A DNA stretch of 64,000 bases from an uncultured Clostridia bacterium (GCA_934454585.1 CAKSFP010000014.1:10906-74905); one strand, 5' to 3'; shown: positions 42,734 through 51,306, counted from the first letter of the stretch. Made by a program: numbers and translations. Notes: generated by a model from the letters alone, not told the origin.

Positions 42734-43384
42734 ATGAATTACAGAGTTATAGACAAAGAAAAATATTATCGCAAGGGTGTGTTTCGCCATTTTTCCGAGG
42801 ATTGCAAATGCTCGACATCAGTCACTGCAAGGATCGATGTGACGGATCTTAAAGAGTATTCAAAGAGAACAGAAACGAAATTCTACATAAACTTTTTGTA
42901 CATACTCACGAAGGTGCTTAACTCGCGCGATGATTACAGGATGGGATATCTGTGGCAGACCGACACGCTTATCTGCTATGATAAAATCAACCCGACACAG
43001 TATATATTTCATGATGATACGGAGACTTGCACGCCCGTTTACACCGAGTATTTTGAGGATTACAAAGTCTTTTACGAAAGGTGCGCGGCGGATATTGAGA
43101 GAGCCAAGCAGACGCGCGAATATGGGCTTGATACGGCAAATCACCCGAACTGGTTTGACGCGTCATATATCTCCTGGCTGAGTTATGATTCGCTTAACAT
43201 TGAACTGCCCGACGGGTATTTGTTTTTCGCGCCGATTGTAAACTGGGGCAGATACAGAGAGGAAAACGGACGACTGATGATGCCCGTCACGGTGCGGCTC
43301 AACCATGCCATAGCCGACGGATATCTGGTCGCAAAGGTTTTTAAGCTGCTTGAGGATGAAATTTGCCGTTTGACAACCGTGTAA
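42734..43384 (+). CDS. Chloramphenicol acetyltransferase-like protein (CatA fold)
   Basis: 216 residues, close to the usual ~215. The catalytic motif LNHAIADGYLVAKVF near residue 190 corresponds to HHxxxDG of CatA, with Asn before the catalytic His. The N-terminal region SVTARIDVTDLKEY and WFDASYISWLSYDSLNI also match the trimeric fold. It would acetylate chloramphenicol or a related alcohol, but many chromosomal homologues have no proven drug activity. A GGGGGACTTGAA ribosome site precedes ATG. It is a single-gene unit with a strong promoter and candidate operator. Confidence 0.8.
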   Translation: MNYRVIDKEKYYRKGVFRHFSEDCKCSTSVTARIDVTDLKEYSKRTETKFYINFLYILTKVLNSRDDYRMGYLWQTDTLICYDKINPTQYIFHDDTETCTPVYTEYFEDYKVFYERCAADIERAKQTREYGLDTANHPNWFDASYISWLSYDSLNIELPDGYLFFAPIVNWGRYREENGRLMMPVTVRLNHAIADGYLVAKVFKLLEDEICRLTTV

Positions 43385-43391
43385 CGAAAAA

Positions 43392-43422
43392 CAAAGGCGG
43401 ATGCCTGATGCATCCGCCTTTG
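43392..43422. terminator. Bidirectional terminator between CAT-like gene and proB
   Basis: CAAAGGCGGATGC / GCATCCGCCTTTG, a perfect 13-bp stem. It is followed by TTT on the plus side and TTTTTCG on the minus side. Confidence 0.85.
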
Positions 43423-43447
43423 TTTATGTAATTAAAATTCAATCTTT

Positions 43448-44245
43448 TTATTTTTGTCCCACAAACAGCGTTCCGACAGACTTGCCGGCAACTATGTCAT
43501 ATATGCCGTCAGGGTGTTTGCCGTTTGTTATCACCACATCGGTGCCGTTGGATGTGGCGAGGTGCGCCGCGCCGAGCTTGGTTTTCATTCCGCCGGTGCC
43601 GCGTCGCGAACCGGCACTGCCGGCGAGGGAAAACAGATTTTCATCTATGTGTTCTATCTTCTCAATGAGTTTTGCGTGCAGATTCAGTCTCGGGTCACTA
43701 TCATACATTCCGTCTATGTCCGACAGGATGATGAGTTTTTGTGCTTTGCACAGCACCGCAACCACAGCGGAGAGCATATCGTTGTCGCCGAACAGGCGGT
43801 CTTCGGATTCTATCTCCTTGTAGCTGACCGAATCGTTTTCGTTTACCACAGGTATTATGCCCATCTCAAGCAGGGCATCAAATGTGTTTGTGATGTTTTC
43901 TTTCTTTTCCTCGTCCTCTATGTCGTCTGCGTTGAGCAATATCTGCGCAATCGTCTTGTCGTAATCGCCGAAGAACTTGTCGTACCAGTACATTATACTG
44001 CACTGACCTACTGCCGCTGCCGCCTGCTTCATGCGCATCTCGGTCGGTTTTGATTCCATGCCGAGTTTGTTTGAGCCAACTGCTATTGCTCCGGAGGAGA
44101 CGAGTATCACTTCATAACCCTTGTTTTGCACATCTGCCAGCACGCAGGCAAGGCGGTCAAACGACCTTAAATCGCTTTTTCCGTTTTCGTTTGTCAGAGT
44201 GGATGTGCCCACTTTAATTACAATCCTGTTTTGATATAGTTCCAT
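43448..44245 (-). CDS. proB: Glutamate 5-kinase
   Basis: 265 residues, the short form with only the amino-acid kinase domain and no PUA domain. It phosphorylates glutamate in proline synthesis. Motifs are RIVIKVGTSTLTN, VILVSSGAIAVG, VNENDSV and LIILSDIDGMYD, then GTGGMKTKLGAA. The expected partner proA is not adjacent on this side. AAGAGGTGTAATT precedes ATG on the minus strand. Confidence 0.93.
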   Translation of the reverse strand: MELYQNRIVIKVGTSTLTNENGKSDLRSFDRLACVLADVQNKGYEVILVSSGAIAVGSNKLGMESKPTEMRMKQAAAAVGQCSIMYWYDKFFGDYDKTIAQILLNADDIEDEEKKENITNTFDALLEMGIIPVVNENDSVSYKEIESEDRLFGDNDMLSAVVAVLCKAQKLIILSDIDGMYDSDPRLNLHAKLIEKIEHIDENLFSLAGSAGSRRGTGGMKTKLGAAHLATSNGTDVVITNGKHPDGIYDIVAGKSVGTLFVGQK

Positions 44246-44367
44246 TAATTACACCTCTTGAATTTTCTGCCTGTTATATTGTATCATATGTTTTCGGTTA
44301 AAACAAGGGGTTTGGGTTAATTAATATTAAAATTAAATGACAATGTGGCTTAAACACGCGATTTCGG

Positions 44368-44397
44368 TTGACAAAACAAGGGTATTCGGTATATAAT
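44368..44397 (+). promoter_or_regulatory. tmRNA promoter
   Basis: TTGACA, an 18-base spacer and TATAAT, about 44 bases before the mature 5' end. Confidence 0.8.
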
Positions 44398-44440
44398 GAT
44401 AGACACACGGAGATAATATATTATGTTTTTGATGTGCCTC

Positions 44441-44786
44441 GGGGGCGTAAAGGTTTCGACGGGGATTATGAACAAAGAGGAGCGAGTAGCGGCGGGCACC
44501 GCTTAAAAAGCCTAAACTTAAATATAAAAGCTAACGATAATATAGCTTACGCTGCCTAATTAAAGGCGGCCGTTCTGTCCGAGCAGACCGCGGCACGGAT
44601 AAGGGCGTCATTCTGCGGTGAACATGAGCGGTCAAAGCTTTGAGACCGCCACGACTTATGAAGCTACCGATGTGCACAGCTTGTCTGTGAGCTGTGCGTT
44701 GGGGGAATCTTGATCACAGACTGCACTCGGAGAGCCTCTTTTGGATTGGTTTTCGGACAGGAGTTCGATTCTCCTCGCCTCCACCA
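44441..44786 (+). ncRNA. ssrA: Transfer-messenger RNA (tmRNA)
   Basis: The 5' end GGGGGCGTAAAGGTTTCGAC and the 3' end GGAGTTCGATTCTCC-TCGCCTCCACCA form the tRNA-like domain. GGGGGCG pairs with CGCCTCC, and CCA is encoded. The tag frame at 44530-44559 reads GCTAACGATAATATAGCTTA onward, giving ANDNIAYAA then TAA. Several pseudoknot-like stems follow (for example CGGTCAAAG..CTTTGAGACCG, around 44629-44649). It rescues stalled ribosomes and tags their products for proteolysis. Confidence 0.95.
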
Positions 44787-44793
44787 CAACGCA

Positions 44794-44826
44794 GAAAGCG
44801 CCCTAAAAGAGGCGCTTTCGTTTTTT
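44794..44826 (+). terminator. tmRNA terminator
   Basis: GAAAGCGCC / GGCGCTTTC stem, then GTTTTTT. Confidence 0.88.
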
Positions 44827-44834
44827 AATCCCGC

Positions 44835-44873
44835 AAAAATCCCTGTTTTGCACTATGCAAAACAGGGATTTTT
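44835..44873. terminator. Second perfect hairpin between ssrA and cysK
   Basis: AAAAATCCCTGTTTTGCA and its exact complement around a three-base loop, with A and T tracts at the ends. It probably ends transcription from both sides. A third hairpin, AACCACCCGC / GCGGGTGGTT, follows at 44884-44906, nearer the cysK stop. Confidence 0.75.
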
Positions 44874-44928
44874 GACAGTCCGAAACCACCCGCTGGGCGG
44901 GTGGTTATGATTTAATTCAAAATACAAC

Positions 44929-45858
44929 TCACTCCGCAAACATCGGTGTAGACAGATATCTGTCGCCGGTGTCGGGCAGGAGAGCAACAATTGTCTTGCC
45001 CTCATTTTCGGGGCGCTTTGCCAGGATGGTTGCCGCATAGACCGCCGCACCGGACGATATGCCCACAAGCACGCCTTCTTTGCGCGCTATAGCTCTGCCG
45101 GCGGCAAAAGCGTCCTCGTTTTCAATCTTTATTATCTCGTCATAGATCTTTGTGTTGAGCGTGTCGGGCACAAATCCCGCGCCTATTCCCTGAATCTTGT
45201 GCGGACCGGGTTTGCCCTCAGAGAGCACCGGAGATCCTGCCGGCTCAACCGCAACTATCTTGACATCGGGATTTTTTGACTTGAGGCATTCGCCGACGCC
45301 TGTGAGGGTGCCGCCCGTGCCTACTCCGGCAACGAAGATGTCAACCTTGCCGTCAGTGTCGTTCCATATCTCGGGGCCGGTGGTCGCACGGTGAACTGCC
45401 GGGTTTGCCGGGTTGGTGAACTGACTGGGGATGAAGCTGCCCGGTGTCTCGTCCGCAAGCTGTTTAGCCTTTTCTATGGCGCCTTTCATGCCCTTTGCAC
45501 CGTCTGTGAGCACAAGCTCCGCGCCGTATGCCTTGAGCAGATTCCTGCGCTCAACGCTCATTGTCTCCGGCATGGTGAGAATTATTCTGTAGCCTCTCGC
45601 CGCCGCCACGGACGCAAGGCCTATGCCTGTGTTGCCGCTTGTCGGCTCAATGATCACCGAACCGGGTTTAAGCTGACCGTTTGCCTCTGCATCGTCTATC
45701 ATCGCTTTGGCAATTCTGTCCTTCACGCTGCCTGCCGGGTTAAAATACTCCAGCTTTGCAAGGATTTTTGCCGAAAGGTTGTTTTCTTTTTCGTAGTTTG
45801 TAAGTTCAAGCAGCGGTGTGCCGCCGATTAAGTCTGTTGCTTTTGTGTATACATTCAT
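44929..45858 (-). CDS. cysK: Cysteine synthase (O-acetylserine sulfhydrylase)
   Basis: 309 residues. It is a PLP enzyme making cysteine from O-acetylserine and sulfide. The PLP lysine motif is GSVKDRIAKAM near residue 43, and the substrate loop EPTSGNTGIGLA. Phosphate binding is VGTGGTLTGVG, and SSGAAVYAA lies near the C-terminus. AAAAGGAGATATGA precedes ATG. It is a single-gene unit with its own promoter and a palindromic operator-like site. Confidence 0.95.
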   Translation of the reverse strand: MNVYTKATDLIGGTPLLELTNYEKENNLSAKILAKLEYFNPAGSVKDRIAKAMIDDAEANGQLKPGSVIIEPTSGNTGIGLASVAAARGYRIILTMPETMSVERRNLLKAYGAELVLTDGAKGMKGAIEKAKQLADETPGSFIPSQFTNPANPAVHRATTGPEIWNDTDGKVDIFVAGVGTGGTLTGVGECLKSKNPDVKIVAVEPAGSPVLSEGKPGPHKIQGIGAGFVPDTLNTKIYDEIIKIENEDAFAAGRAIARKEGVLVGISSGAAVYAATILAKRPENEGKTIVALLPDTGDRYLSTPMFAE

Positions 45859-45965
45859 GATTCATATCTCCTTTTAACTATGTAAGTTTAATTTTTGCGT
45901 TTATGTTAAAATTGTATGTTCCTACATCGTTTGCGGTTCTTCATAACTGCCACCTCACAATTCCT

Positions 45966-45994
45966 ATAATGCCTACTTGCTTTGTAGGCATTAT
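45966..45994 (-). promoter_or_regulatory. Palindromic operator-like site at the cysK transcription start
   Basis: ATAATGCCTAC and GTAGGCATTAT are exact 11-base complements around TTGCTTT. The site overlaps the -10 edge and the expected start, a good position for a repressor such as a CymR/Rrf2-type cysteine regulator. The regulator's identity is inferred. Confidence 0.6.
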
Positions 45995-46021
45995 TATATC
46001 ATTATATATTTTATTTGTCAA
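45993..46021 (-). promoter_or_regulatory. cysK promoter
   Basis: On the minus strand TTGACA, a 17-base spacer and TATAAT, a perfect SigA promoter about 135 bases before the cysK ATG. Confidence 0.82.
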
Positions 46022-46145
46022 TAGCTTTTTTGAATTTTTTTGAAAAAATTTTTTCATATGCGCAAAGTTTAACACAACTGTGAGCCGTTATTAAATTATC
46101 AATTTTGTGCGGCGGTAAATTTTCAGTAAAATTATCAAAAAAACT

Positions 46146-46174
46146 TTGACTTTTTTGTCGAATGGTTATATAAT
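46146..46174 (+). promoter_or_regulatory. Promoter of the ArsB/NhaD-type transporter gene
   Basis: TTGACT, a 17-base spacer and TATAAT, 66 bases before ATG 46241. Confidence 0.75.
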
Positions 46175-46240
46175 GTATGATTGGAATTTGTATTTTCAGT
46201 TCCGAATAAAAATTTTTACTAAATTAATGGAGGCGCAGCG

Positions 46241-47593
46241 ATGTTGGCACAAATTTTCGCGATATCGATATTCATATTGATGTTCGCACTGGTAATTTCG
46301 GAAAAGCTCGAAAGACATGTTGTAACACTGCTTTGCGCCGCCGCCACACTGGTGTTTGTTTTTGGACTGTGCATGCACAGTTACGGGGCAATCAGCGCCA
46401 CACTCAATGTGCGCAGTATTTTCACATTGAATTTCTGGCATCAGTCTGGCGCCGGCGAGGAGACATCTTCGGGCATCAACTGGGCAACGATTATTTTCAT
46501 CATGGGCATGATGGTAATGGTTGAGGGCATGGCAAAGGCGGGATTTTTCCGTTGGCTCTGCATAACCATTGCAAATCTTGTGAAGTATAAGGTCATACCT
46601 ATATTTGTTACATTCATGCTTATGTCGGCGGTGTTGTCGATGTTTATAGACAGCATAACTGTCATACTCTTTTTGGCGGCCGTTACGGTGGAACTGGCGC
46701 AGATGCTGCGTTTTGACCCCATACCGATGATACTGGCAGAAATCTTCTGCGCAAATCTCGGTGGTTCGGCGACAATGTGCGGAGATCCCCCGAACATAAT
46801 CATTGGCACATCTCTGGGTTATTCTTTCGGAGATTTTATCACCAACACGGGCATAATTGCCGGCATATCGATTGTGATTATGATTGCATATTTCCTTCTT
46901 GTGTTCAAAAAGGAATTAAAATCGGATGACAGTGCGGTTGATTCAAAGAATTATCCCTCGCCGTCATCGGCAATTACGGATAAAAAGAGTTTTGCGAGCA
47001 GCTGCGTGATATTTGCGATTGCCATAGTTCTGCTCGTCAGCCATGCACAGACCGGACTTACTGTTGCGTTTATAGGCACATTCATTGCGATAATCACTCT
47101 AATTTCGTCCGGCAGGGATGCAATAAAACTCATTTGCGGCATAGATTACAAAACTTTGCTTTTCTTTGTGGGGCTCTTTGTTGTTGTCGGCGGACTGGAG
47201 CAGACCGGAGTGCTTGAGATAATTGCCGGTTTTATAGAAAAAATATGTCAGGGCAACCTCTATCTCATGGTTGCGATTATTATATGGATATCGGGAATTG
47301 CGAGCGCATTTATAGACAACATTCCTTTTGCGGCAACCATGATACCCATTATTAAAAGTCTTGCGGCGGCTTCGGGCTTGGATACCGAGGTGCTTACATG
47401 GGCGCTTTCCATGGGTACCGATATCGGCGGCAGCGCCACGCCTATAGGTGCATCGGCAAATGTTGTGGGCACATCCGTCGCAGCAAAAGAGGGTTATCCT
47501 GTGGGCTGGGGGCGCTATTGTAAGGCTATGGTGCCGGCAACGGTCATTGTTCTTGTTATATCAACGGTATTTATTTGCGTTAGATATTTATAA
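46241..47593 (+). CDS. ArsB/NhaD-family ion transporter
   Basis: 450 residues, about eleven membrane segments. The family re-entrant motifs are ANLGGSATMCGDPPNIIIG in the first half and GTDIGGSATPIGASANVVG in the second, marking an inverted-repeat IT-superfamily permease. It could be a Na+/H+ antiporter, an anion carrier or an arsenite exporter; no arsenic genes are nearby. An AATGGAGGCGCAGCG site precedes ATG. A cytidylate-kinase-like gene follows after 17 bases. Confidence 0.85.
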   Translation: MLAQIFAISIFILMFALVISEKLERHVVTLLCAAATLVFVFGLCMHSYGAISATLNVRSIFTLNFWHQSGAGEETSSGINWATIIFIMGMMVMVEGMAKAGFFRWLCITIANLVKYKVIPIFVTFMLMSAVLSMFIDSITVILFLAAVTVELAQMLRFDPIPMILAEIFCANLGGSATMCGDPPNIIIGTSLGYSFGDFITNTGIIAGISIVIMIAYFLLVFKKELKSDDSAVDSKNYPSPSSAITDKKSFASSCVIFAIAIVLLVSHAQTGLTVAFIGTFIAIITLISSGRDAIKLICGIDYKTLLFFVGLFVVVGGLEQTGVLEIIAGFIEKICQGNLYLMVAIIIWISGIASAFIDNIPFAATMIPIIKSLAAASGLDTEVLTWALSMGTDIGGSATPIGASANVVGTSVAAKEGYPVGWGRYCKAMVPATVIVLVISTVFICVRYL

Positions 47594-47610
47594 TATAGGG
47601 AGGAAAAATC

Positions 47611-48210
47611 ATGGGTACGAAACAGATGATTATCTCGGTCGGCCGTGAATTCGGCAGCGGAGGTCACGAGATTGCGGAAATGATTGCTGAAAAATTTGCC
47701 TTGCCGCTCTATGACAACAATCTGCTGCGTGAGATTGCCGATGAAAAAAATCTCAACTTTGAGAAGCTTGAAAAATATGATGAAAAGCCGAAAATTAAGC
47801 TTTTTTCGCGCAATGTGCAGGGTTACAGCAATTCTCCCGAGGAGAACATTGCCAACATTCAGTTCGATTTTTTGCGCAAAAAGGCAGAGGCTGGCGAGTC
47901 GTTCGTGATTGTCGGCAGGTGCGCTGAGGAAATACTTAAGAACTATGACTGCCTCACCACGGTGTTTATCCTTGGTGACCTGAGCGCAAAGATTGAGCGT
48001 ATAAGCCGCATATACAATGTGTCTGCGGACAAGGCGGAGAACATCATAGTCCAGCGTGACAAAAAGAGAAAGTCGTATCACAACCATTATTGCAAGAACA
48101 AATGGGGCGACTCGCGCAATTATGAGCTTTCGGTGAACAGCAGCAGGATCGGTGTGGAAAAGACCGCAGAGCTGATTGAGGGTTACATAAGGACAAAGTA
48201 CAATATGTAA
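47611..48210 (+). CDS. Cytidylate-kinase-like P-loop protein
   Basis: 199 residues. MIISVGREFGSGGHEIAEMI is the P-loop and first helix of the Cytidylate_kin_2 family, distinct from essential Cmk. FVIVGRCAEEIL and a basic lid segment (QRDKKRKSYHNHY) follow. In Clostridia these genes often stand beside transporters; the substrate is unknown. An AGGGAGGAAAAATC site precedes ATG. It is cotranscribed with the ArsB/NhaD-like permease. Confidence 0.85.
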   Translation: MGTKQMIISVGREFGSGGHEIAEMIAEKFALPLYDNNLLREIADEKNLNFEKLEKYDEKPKIKLFSRNVQGYSNSPEENIANIQFDFLRKKAEAGESFVIVGRCAEEILKNYDCLTTVFILGDLSAKIERISRIYNVSADKAENIIVQRDKKRKSYHNHYCKNKWGDSRNYELSVNSSRIGVEKTAELIEGYIRTKYNM

Positions 48211-48220
48211 CAATATGATG

Positions 48221-48275
48221 AATTGCCTTGCGGCATGAATTGAAATCGGTGATTTCATGAATTGTGCCATGCGAA
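48221..48275. repeat. Second ATGAATT-spaced hairpin array
   Basis: ATGAATT-GCCTTGCGGC-ATGAATT-GAAATCGGTGATTTC-ATGAATT-GTGCCATGCG-AATT, written here in segments. The order GCC-hairpin, GAAAT-hairpin, GTGCC-module is the same as in the arrays at 34312 and 34840 read on their minus strand. No four-helix-bundle gene accompanies this copy. Confidence 0.8.
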
Positions 48276-48299
48276 TTAAAAAGGCAATTCAATGCATTA

Positions 48300-48437
48300 C
48301 GGGGCGATGGGGTCATCGCCCCTACAAACGCAGTGTCGGCAATTACCCGTAGGGGCGACCCTGTGTGGTCGCCCGAGCAAATTAACACCTTTGCACGAAT
48401 TAACACTTATCCGGGAACGACCTGTGTGTCGTTCCGC
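48300..48437. repeat. Three REP-like palindromes (48300-48325, 48349-48375, 48411-48437)
   Basis: CGGGGCGATGGGG..CATCGCCCC, GTAGGGGCGACC..GGTCGCCCG and CCGGGAACGACC..GTCGTTCCGC, joined by linkers such as TTGCACGAATTAACAC. They directly precede the gene at 48508. Confidence 0.8.
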
Positions 48438-48507
48438 AAGCAAGTTCCGCACTTCCTTTGCATACATTTGTATGAGAACAAATATATGCAAAGGGAGTGT
48501 ATTTTTT

Positions 48508-49443
48508 ATGAACAGCATAATAATCAGTCCATATACAAAGGGTGTCTCGGGCACTGCGGAGCGCGTGTGCACCGCGGATTCTGTCTCCATTCGGTTCGAT
48601 ATGAACCACCCGGCATATGCCGACGGCGATATGTTTCGTCTCTATGCCATGTCCACCTCTCATGCGGCGGAGCAACCGTATCTCATCGGTTATTATGAGG
48701 CAAAAGGGCGCAGCGGCACAGTCTCGGGTGAATTTACGGCGAAAGCTGTATCTGACAAGAGTTTTAATATATGCGATGCTGACACATATCTTGTCACAAA
48801 ATATGATGGCGACAGTGAAGAACCTGTTGCGGCAGCTTTTTTCGGACTTGAGTGGAATGCGGCAAGATTTTTGACCGCAGACACGAGCGGCGAGACGGGT
48901 ACGGAGCATAAAGCCGCTCAAGGCCGTGAAAAACACGAAAAACCGGGAAATCATGAAAGGTGTGGAAGTCTTGAAAACAGCGGCGTTCAAGACGATATGG
49001 CCGTGGCAAATGCAAAAAAAATCCTCGGCGGAATGAAAAACGGCAAAAAGATCAGCCGCGCCAAGATAAACGAATATGTATCCGGCATAAAAAAGAATCT
49101 CGCAGCTTATGAAATAATCGGCAGCGATACGGAGCTTGAGTCGGACGGATACGAATGGCACCGCGTGACAGGGGGCAGCGGCATAACTAACCTGTCGTCG
49201 GTGCGTCACATACTCTCGGGCAGATATGCCGCAGCGGCGGTGGGCAAGGCAGGGTACTACATAGCAGGAGTGAGGAAAGACGATCCGTGCCACATAGCCA
49301 TTGGCATACCTGAGTGCCGCCATGTGTGCCCCATGCCCCAACTGAGAGATTGCTGCGTTTTCAGCGGCGGATACCACATCGCCGGGGTTTATCTTGCCGA
49401 AGACGGACAGTATTTCGAAAAGTACTTGCAAAATGAGTCATAA
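48508..49443 (+). CDS. Hypothetical protein, 311 residues, unknown function
   Basis: The start ATG 48508 follows AAAGGGAGTGTATTTTTT; the frame upstream of it consists of repeats. No signal peptide or membrane segment is seen. Residues about 1-115 are beta-rich (GTVSGEFTAKAVSDKSF). A charged linker (HKAAQGREKHEKPGNHE) follows, then a helix-rich stretch with AKKILGGMKNGKKISRAKI. The C-terminal ~90 residues are Gly/Cys-containing (GYYIAGVRKDDPCHIAIGIP and two further cysteines). No family is recognised. Confidence 0.65.
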   Translation: MNSIIISPYTKGVSGTAERVCTADSVSIRFDMNHPAYADGDMFRLYAMSTSHAAEQPYLIGYYEAKGRSGTVSGEFTAKAVSDKSFNICDADTYLVTKYDGDSEEPVAAAFFGLEWNAARFLTADTSGETGTEHKAAQGREKHEKPGNHERCGSLENSGVQDDMAVANAKKILGGMKNGKKISRAKINEYVSGIKKNLAAYEIIGSDTELESDGYEWHRVTGGSGITNLSSVRHILSGRYAAAAVGKAGYYIAGVRKDDPCHIAIGIPECRHVCPMPQLRDCCVFSGGYHIAGVYLAEDGQYFEKYLQNES

Positions 49444-49483
49444 TTGGTTATAATGGTGGTATACTGACGAAAGGAGAAAACCA

Positions 49484-50059
49484 ATGTTCAAAAAAATCTT
49501 CAAGTTGAGCGCACTTGTGATGTGCATGATGCTCGGCATGGGCGGCTGCGGCAGCGATAACACCGCACCGGCACACTCGAAAGTAAAGTTTGAAATGGAG
49601 GACGGCACCACTTTCACCGTGGAACTCTATCCCGAATACGCACCGAAAACCGTTGAGAACTTTCTGCAGCTTGTGAATTCCGGCTTCTACAACGGACTCA
49701 CATTCCATCGTGTGGTTCCCGGCTTTGTGGTTCAGGGCGGATGTCCCGAGGGCACCGGCATGGGCGGCAGCGGCAAAAATGTTGAGGGCGAGTTTGCCTC
49801 CAACGGCTACGAGGGCAACACGCTTTCGCATAAAAAAGGCGTCATTTCCATGGCAAGGGCAAACGATCCAAACTCGGCAAGCAGCCAGTTCTTCATCTGT
49901 GTGGACGACGCATCATTCCTGGACGGCAACTATGCAGCATTCGGCGAGGTTATCGAAGGATACGAAAATGTGGAGAAAATTGCGTCGGTAAAAACTGACC
50001 CCAATGACAAACCCATGACCCCCGTCGTTATGAAAAATGTGTCGGTTGTGACTGAGTAA
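49484..50059 (+). CDS. Cyclophilin-type peptidyl-prolyl isomerase lipoprotein
   Basis: 191 residues. The signal peptide ends in the lipobox LGMGGC, with the lipidated Cys near residue 21, so it acts at the outer face of the membrane. The cyclophilin domain shows FHRVVPGFVVQGG, MARANDPNSASSQFFICV and AAFGEVIEGYENV. It catalyses prolyl isomerisation in exported proteins. An AAAGGAGAAAACCA site precedes ATG. A scrap matching its last ~12 codons occurs at 53190-53234. Confidence 0.92.
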   Translation: MFKKIFKLSALVMCMMLGMGGCGSDNTAPAHSKVKFEMEDGTTFTVELYPEYAPKTVENFLQLVNSGFYNGLTFHRVVPGFVVQGGCPEGTGMGGSGKNVEGEFASNGYEGNTLSHKKGVISMARANDPNSASSQFFICVDDASFLDGNYAAFGEVIEGYENVEKIASVKTDPNDKPMTPVVMKNVSVVTE

Positions 50060-50073
50060 AAGATATATTAAAA

Positions 50074-50112
50074 CCCCCCGGCTGAGTCGGTTTTTGCGGC
50101 TCGGCCGGGGGG
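50074..50112. terminator. Bidirectional terminator after the cyclophilin gene
   Basis: CCCCCCGGCTGAG and CTCGGCCGGGGGG flank a TCGGTTTTTGCGG loop. It is placed between convergent genes. Confidence 0.8.
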
Positions 50113-50115
50113 TTG

Positions 50116-51306
50116 CTATATGAAACTGCAGGGTGAAATCTGCGATTCGTCATAATGCGACGCATCGAAAATTCTGTCACAGCTTGCGTAAGCGGCGCCT
50201 TTTATCGTGTCGTCCACGCCCATGTTTATTTCCTTGATTACAATGTTGTCGAGCAACGAAGGGTACGCCCTTTCGTGCATGATTCGTTTTGCTTTCTCCA
50301 CGACATCGCGCAGCGGGGCAAAATCGCCAATGTTTATGATTATCGTCGTCGGCTTAAACAGGTTCATGAGGTTTGCAAACGCAATGCCCAAGTATTGGGC
50401 ACATTCGTTTACCGCGTCGTATGCATGTGTATCGCCTGCTTTGTAGCGCCCCGCGACATATTCAAAATCAATGTCATCGCAAGCCGCACCGGAGTATTCT
50501 TTGTAAAGGCGGGTGATTCTTGACGGGGAGCACATCGCCTCCAGGCAGCCTCTGTTGCCGCAAAAGCACGGCTCGCCGTCTTTTTCCACCGTGGTGTGGC
50601 CTATCTCGCCGAGCATGGCACTGTTCAGCTCTCCGCGGTAAAACTGGCAGGCGCCTATGCCGCCGTCGAGATCTATGAAAATTATGTTTGAATATCTGTC
50701 CTCGATGTTTTGCGAACAGCATACGCAAAATGTAGCTTTGACTGCCGACGGATTGTAGAGAAACACCGGGATGCCCGTCTCTTTTTCCAGCAGATCGACG
50801 GGGTTGAATTCCCTCAACCTGTGTGTAGACGAAAACAAAAATTGATTGTTGTTCAGAATTATTCCCGATATTATTATGGAAATTCCGATGATTTTTTTTG
50901 TGTCATATCTGTTTGTCAGGCGCAGGATGTTTTCGCCGATTGTTTTCTCAAGGTTCTCGGAATCGGCGGCGGTGAAGCCGACGCAAAACCGCTCCAGAAT
51001 GTTCCCGTTCAAATCCGTATATGAAAAATCAACCGTATTGTAACTTATAAAGACGCATATCAGGTTAAAGGACTGCGCATTGAATTTTAATAGTGTGCTT
51101 TTTCTGCCGGCGCCTTCGGAGTTCTCGGTTCCGCACTCTTTCAGCAGCTTTTTTTCAATGAGGTATGATGTGATGTTTGTCATCGATGCGAGTGACAAAT
51201 CTGTACCGCACGCAATTGTCGGGCGCGATGTACCGGGGTACTTGCGCACATAGTTCAGCACACGCAGTCTGTTTAATTTTTGAATGTATTGTGAATTTGC
51301 AGCCAA
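50116..51306 (-). CDS. ROK-family transcriptional regulator (NagC/XylR type)
   Basis: 396 residues, TTG start with GGAGTGATGATAAC upstream. The N-terminal winged helix (GTSRPTIACGTDLSLASMTN) is followed by a ROK kinase-like domain with IIFIDLDGGIGACQFYRGE. The zinc site is GEPCFCGNRGCLEAM (CxCGxxGCxE). It is probably a sugar-responsive repressor. It lies downstream of a Gfo/Idh/MocA gene on the same strand (70-base gap) and may regulate it. Confidence 0.9.
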   Translation of the reverse strand: MAANSQYIQKLNRLRVLNYVRKYPGTSRPTIACGTDLSLASMTNITSYLIEKKLLKECGTENSEGAGRKSTLLKFNAQSFNLICVFISYNTVDFSYTDLNGNILERFCVGFTAADSENLEKTIGENILRLTNRYDTKKIIGISIIISGIILNNNQFLFSSTHRLREFNPVDLLEKETGIPVFLYNPSAVKATFCVCCSQNIEDRYSNIIFIDLDGGIGACQFYRGELNSAMLGEIGHTTVEKDGEPCFCGNRGCLEAMCSPSRITRLYKEYSGAACDDIDFEYVAGRYKAGDTHAYDAVNECAQYLGIAFANLMNLFKPTTIIINIGDFAPLRDVVEKAKRIMHERAYPSLLDNIVIKEINMGVDDTIKGAAYASCDRIFDASHYDESQISPCSFI

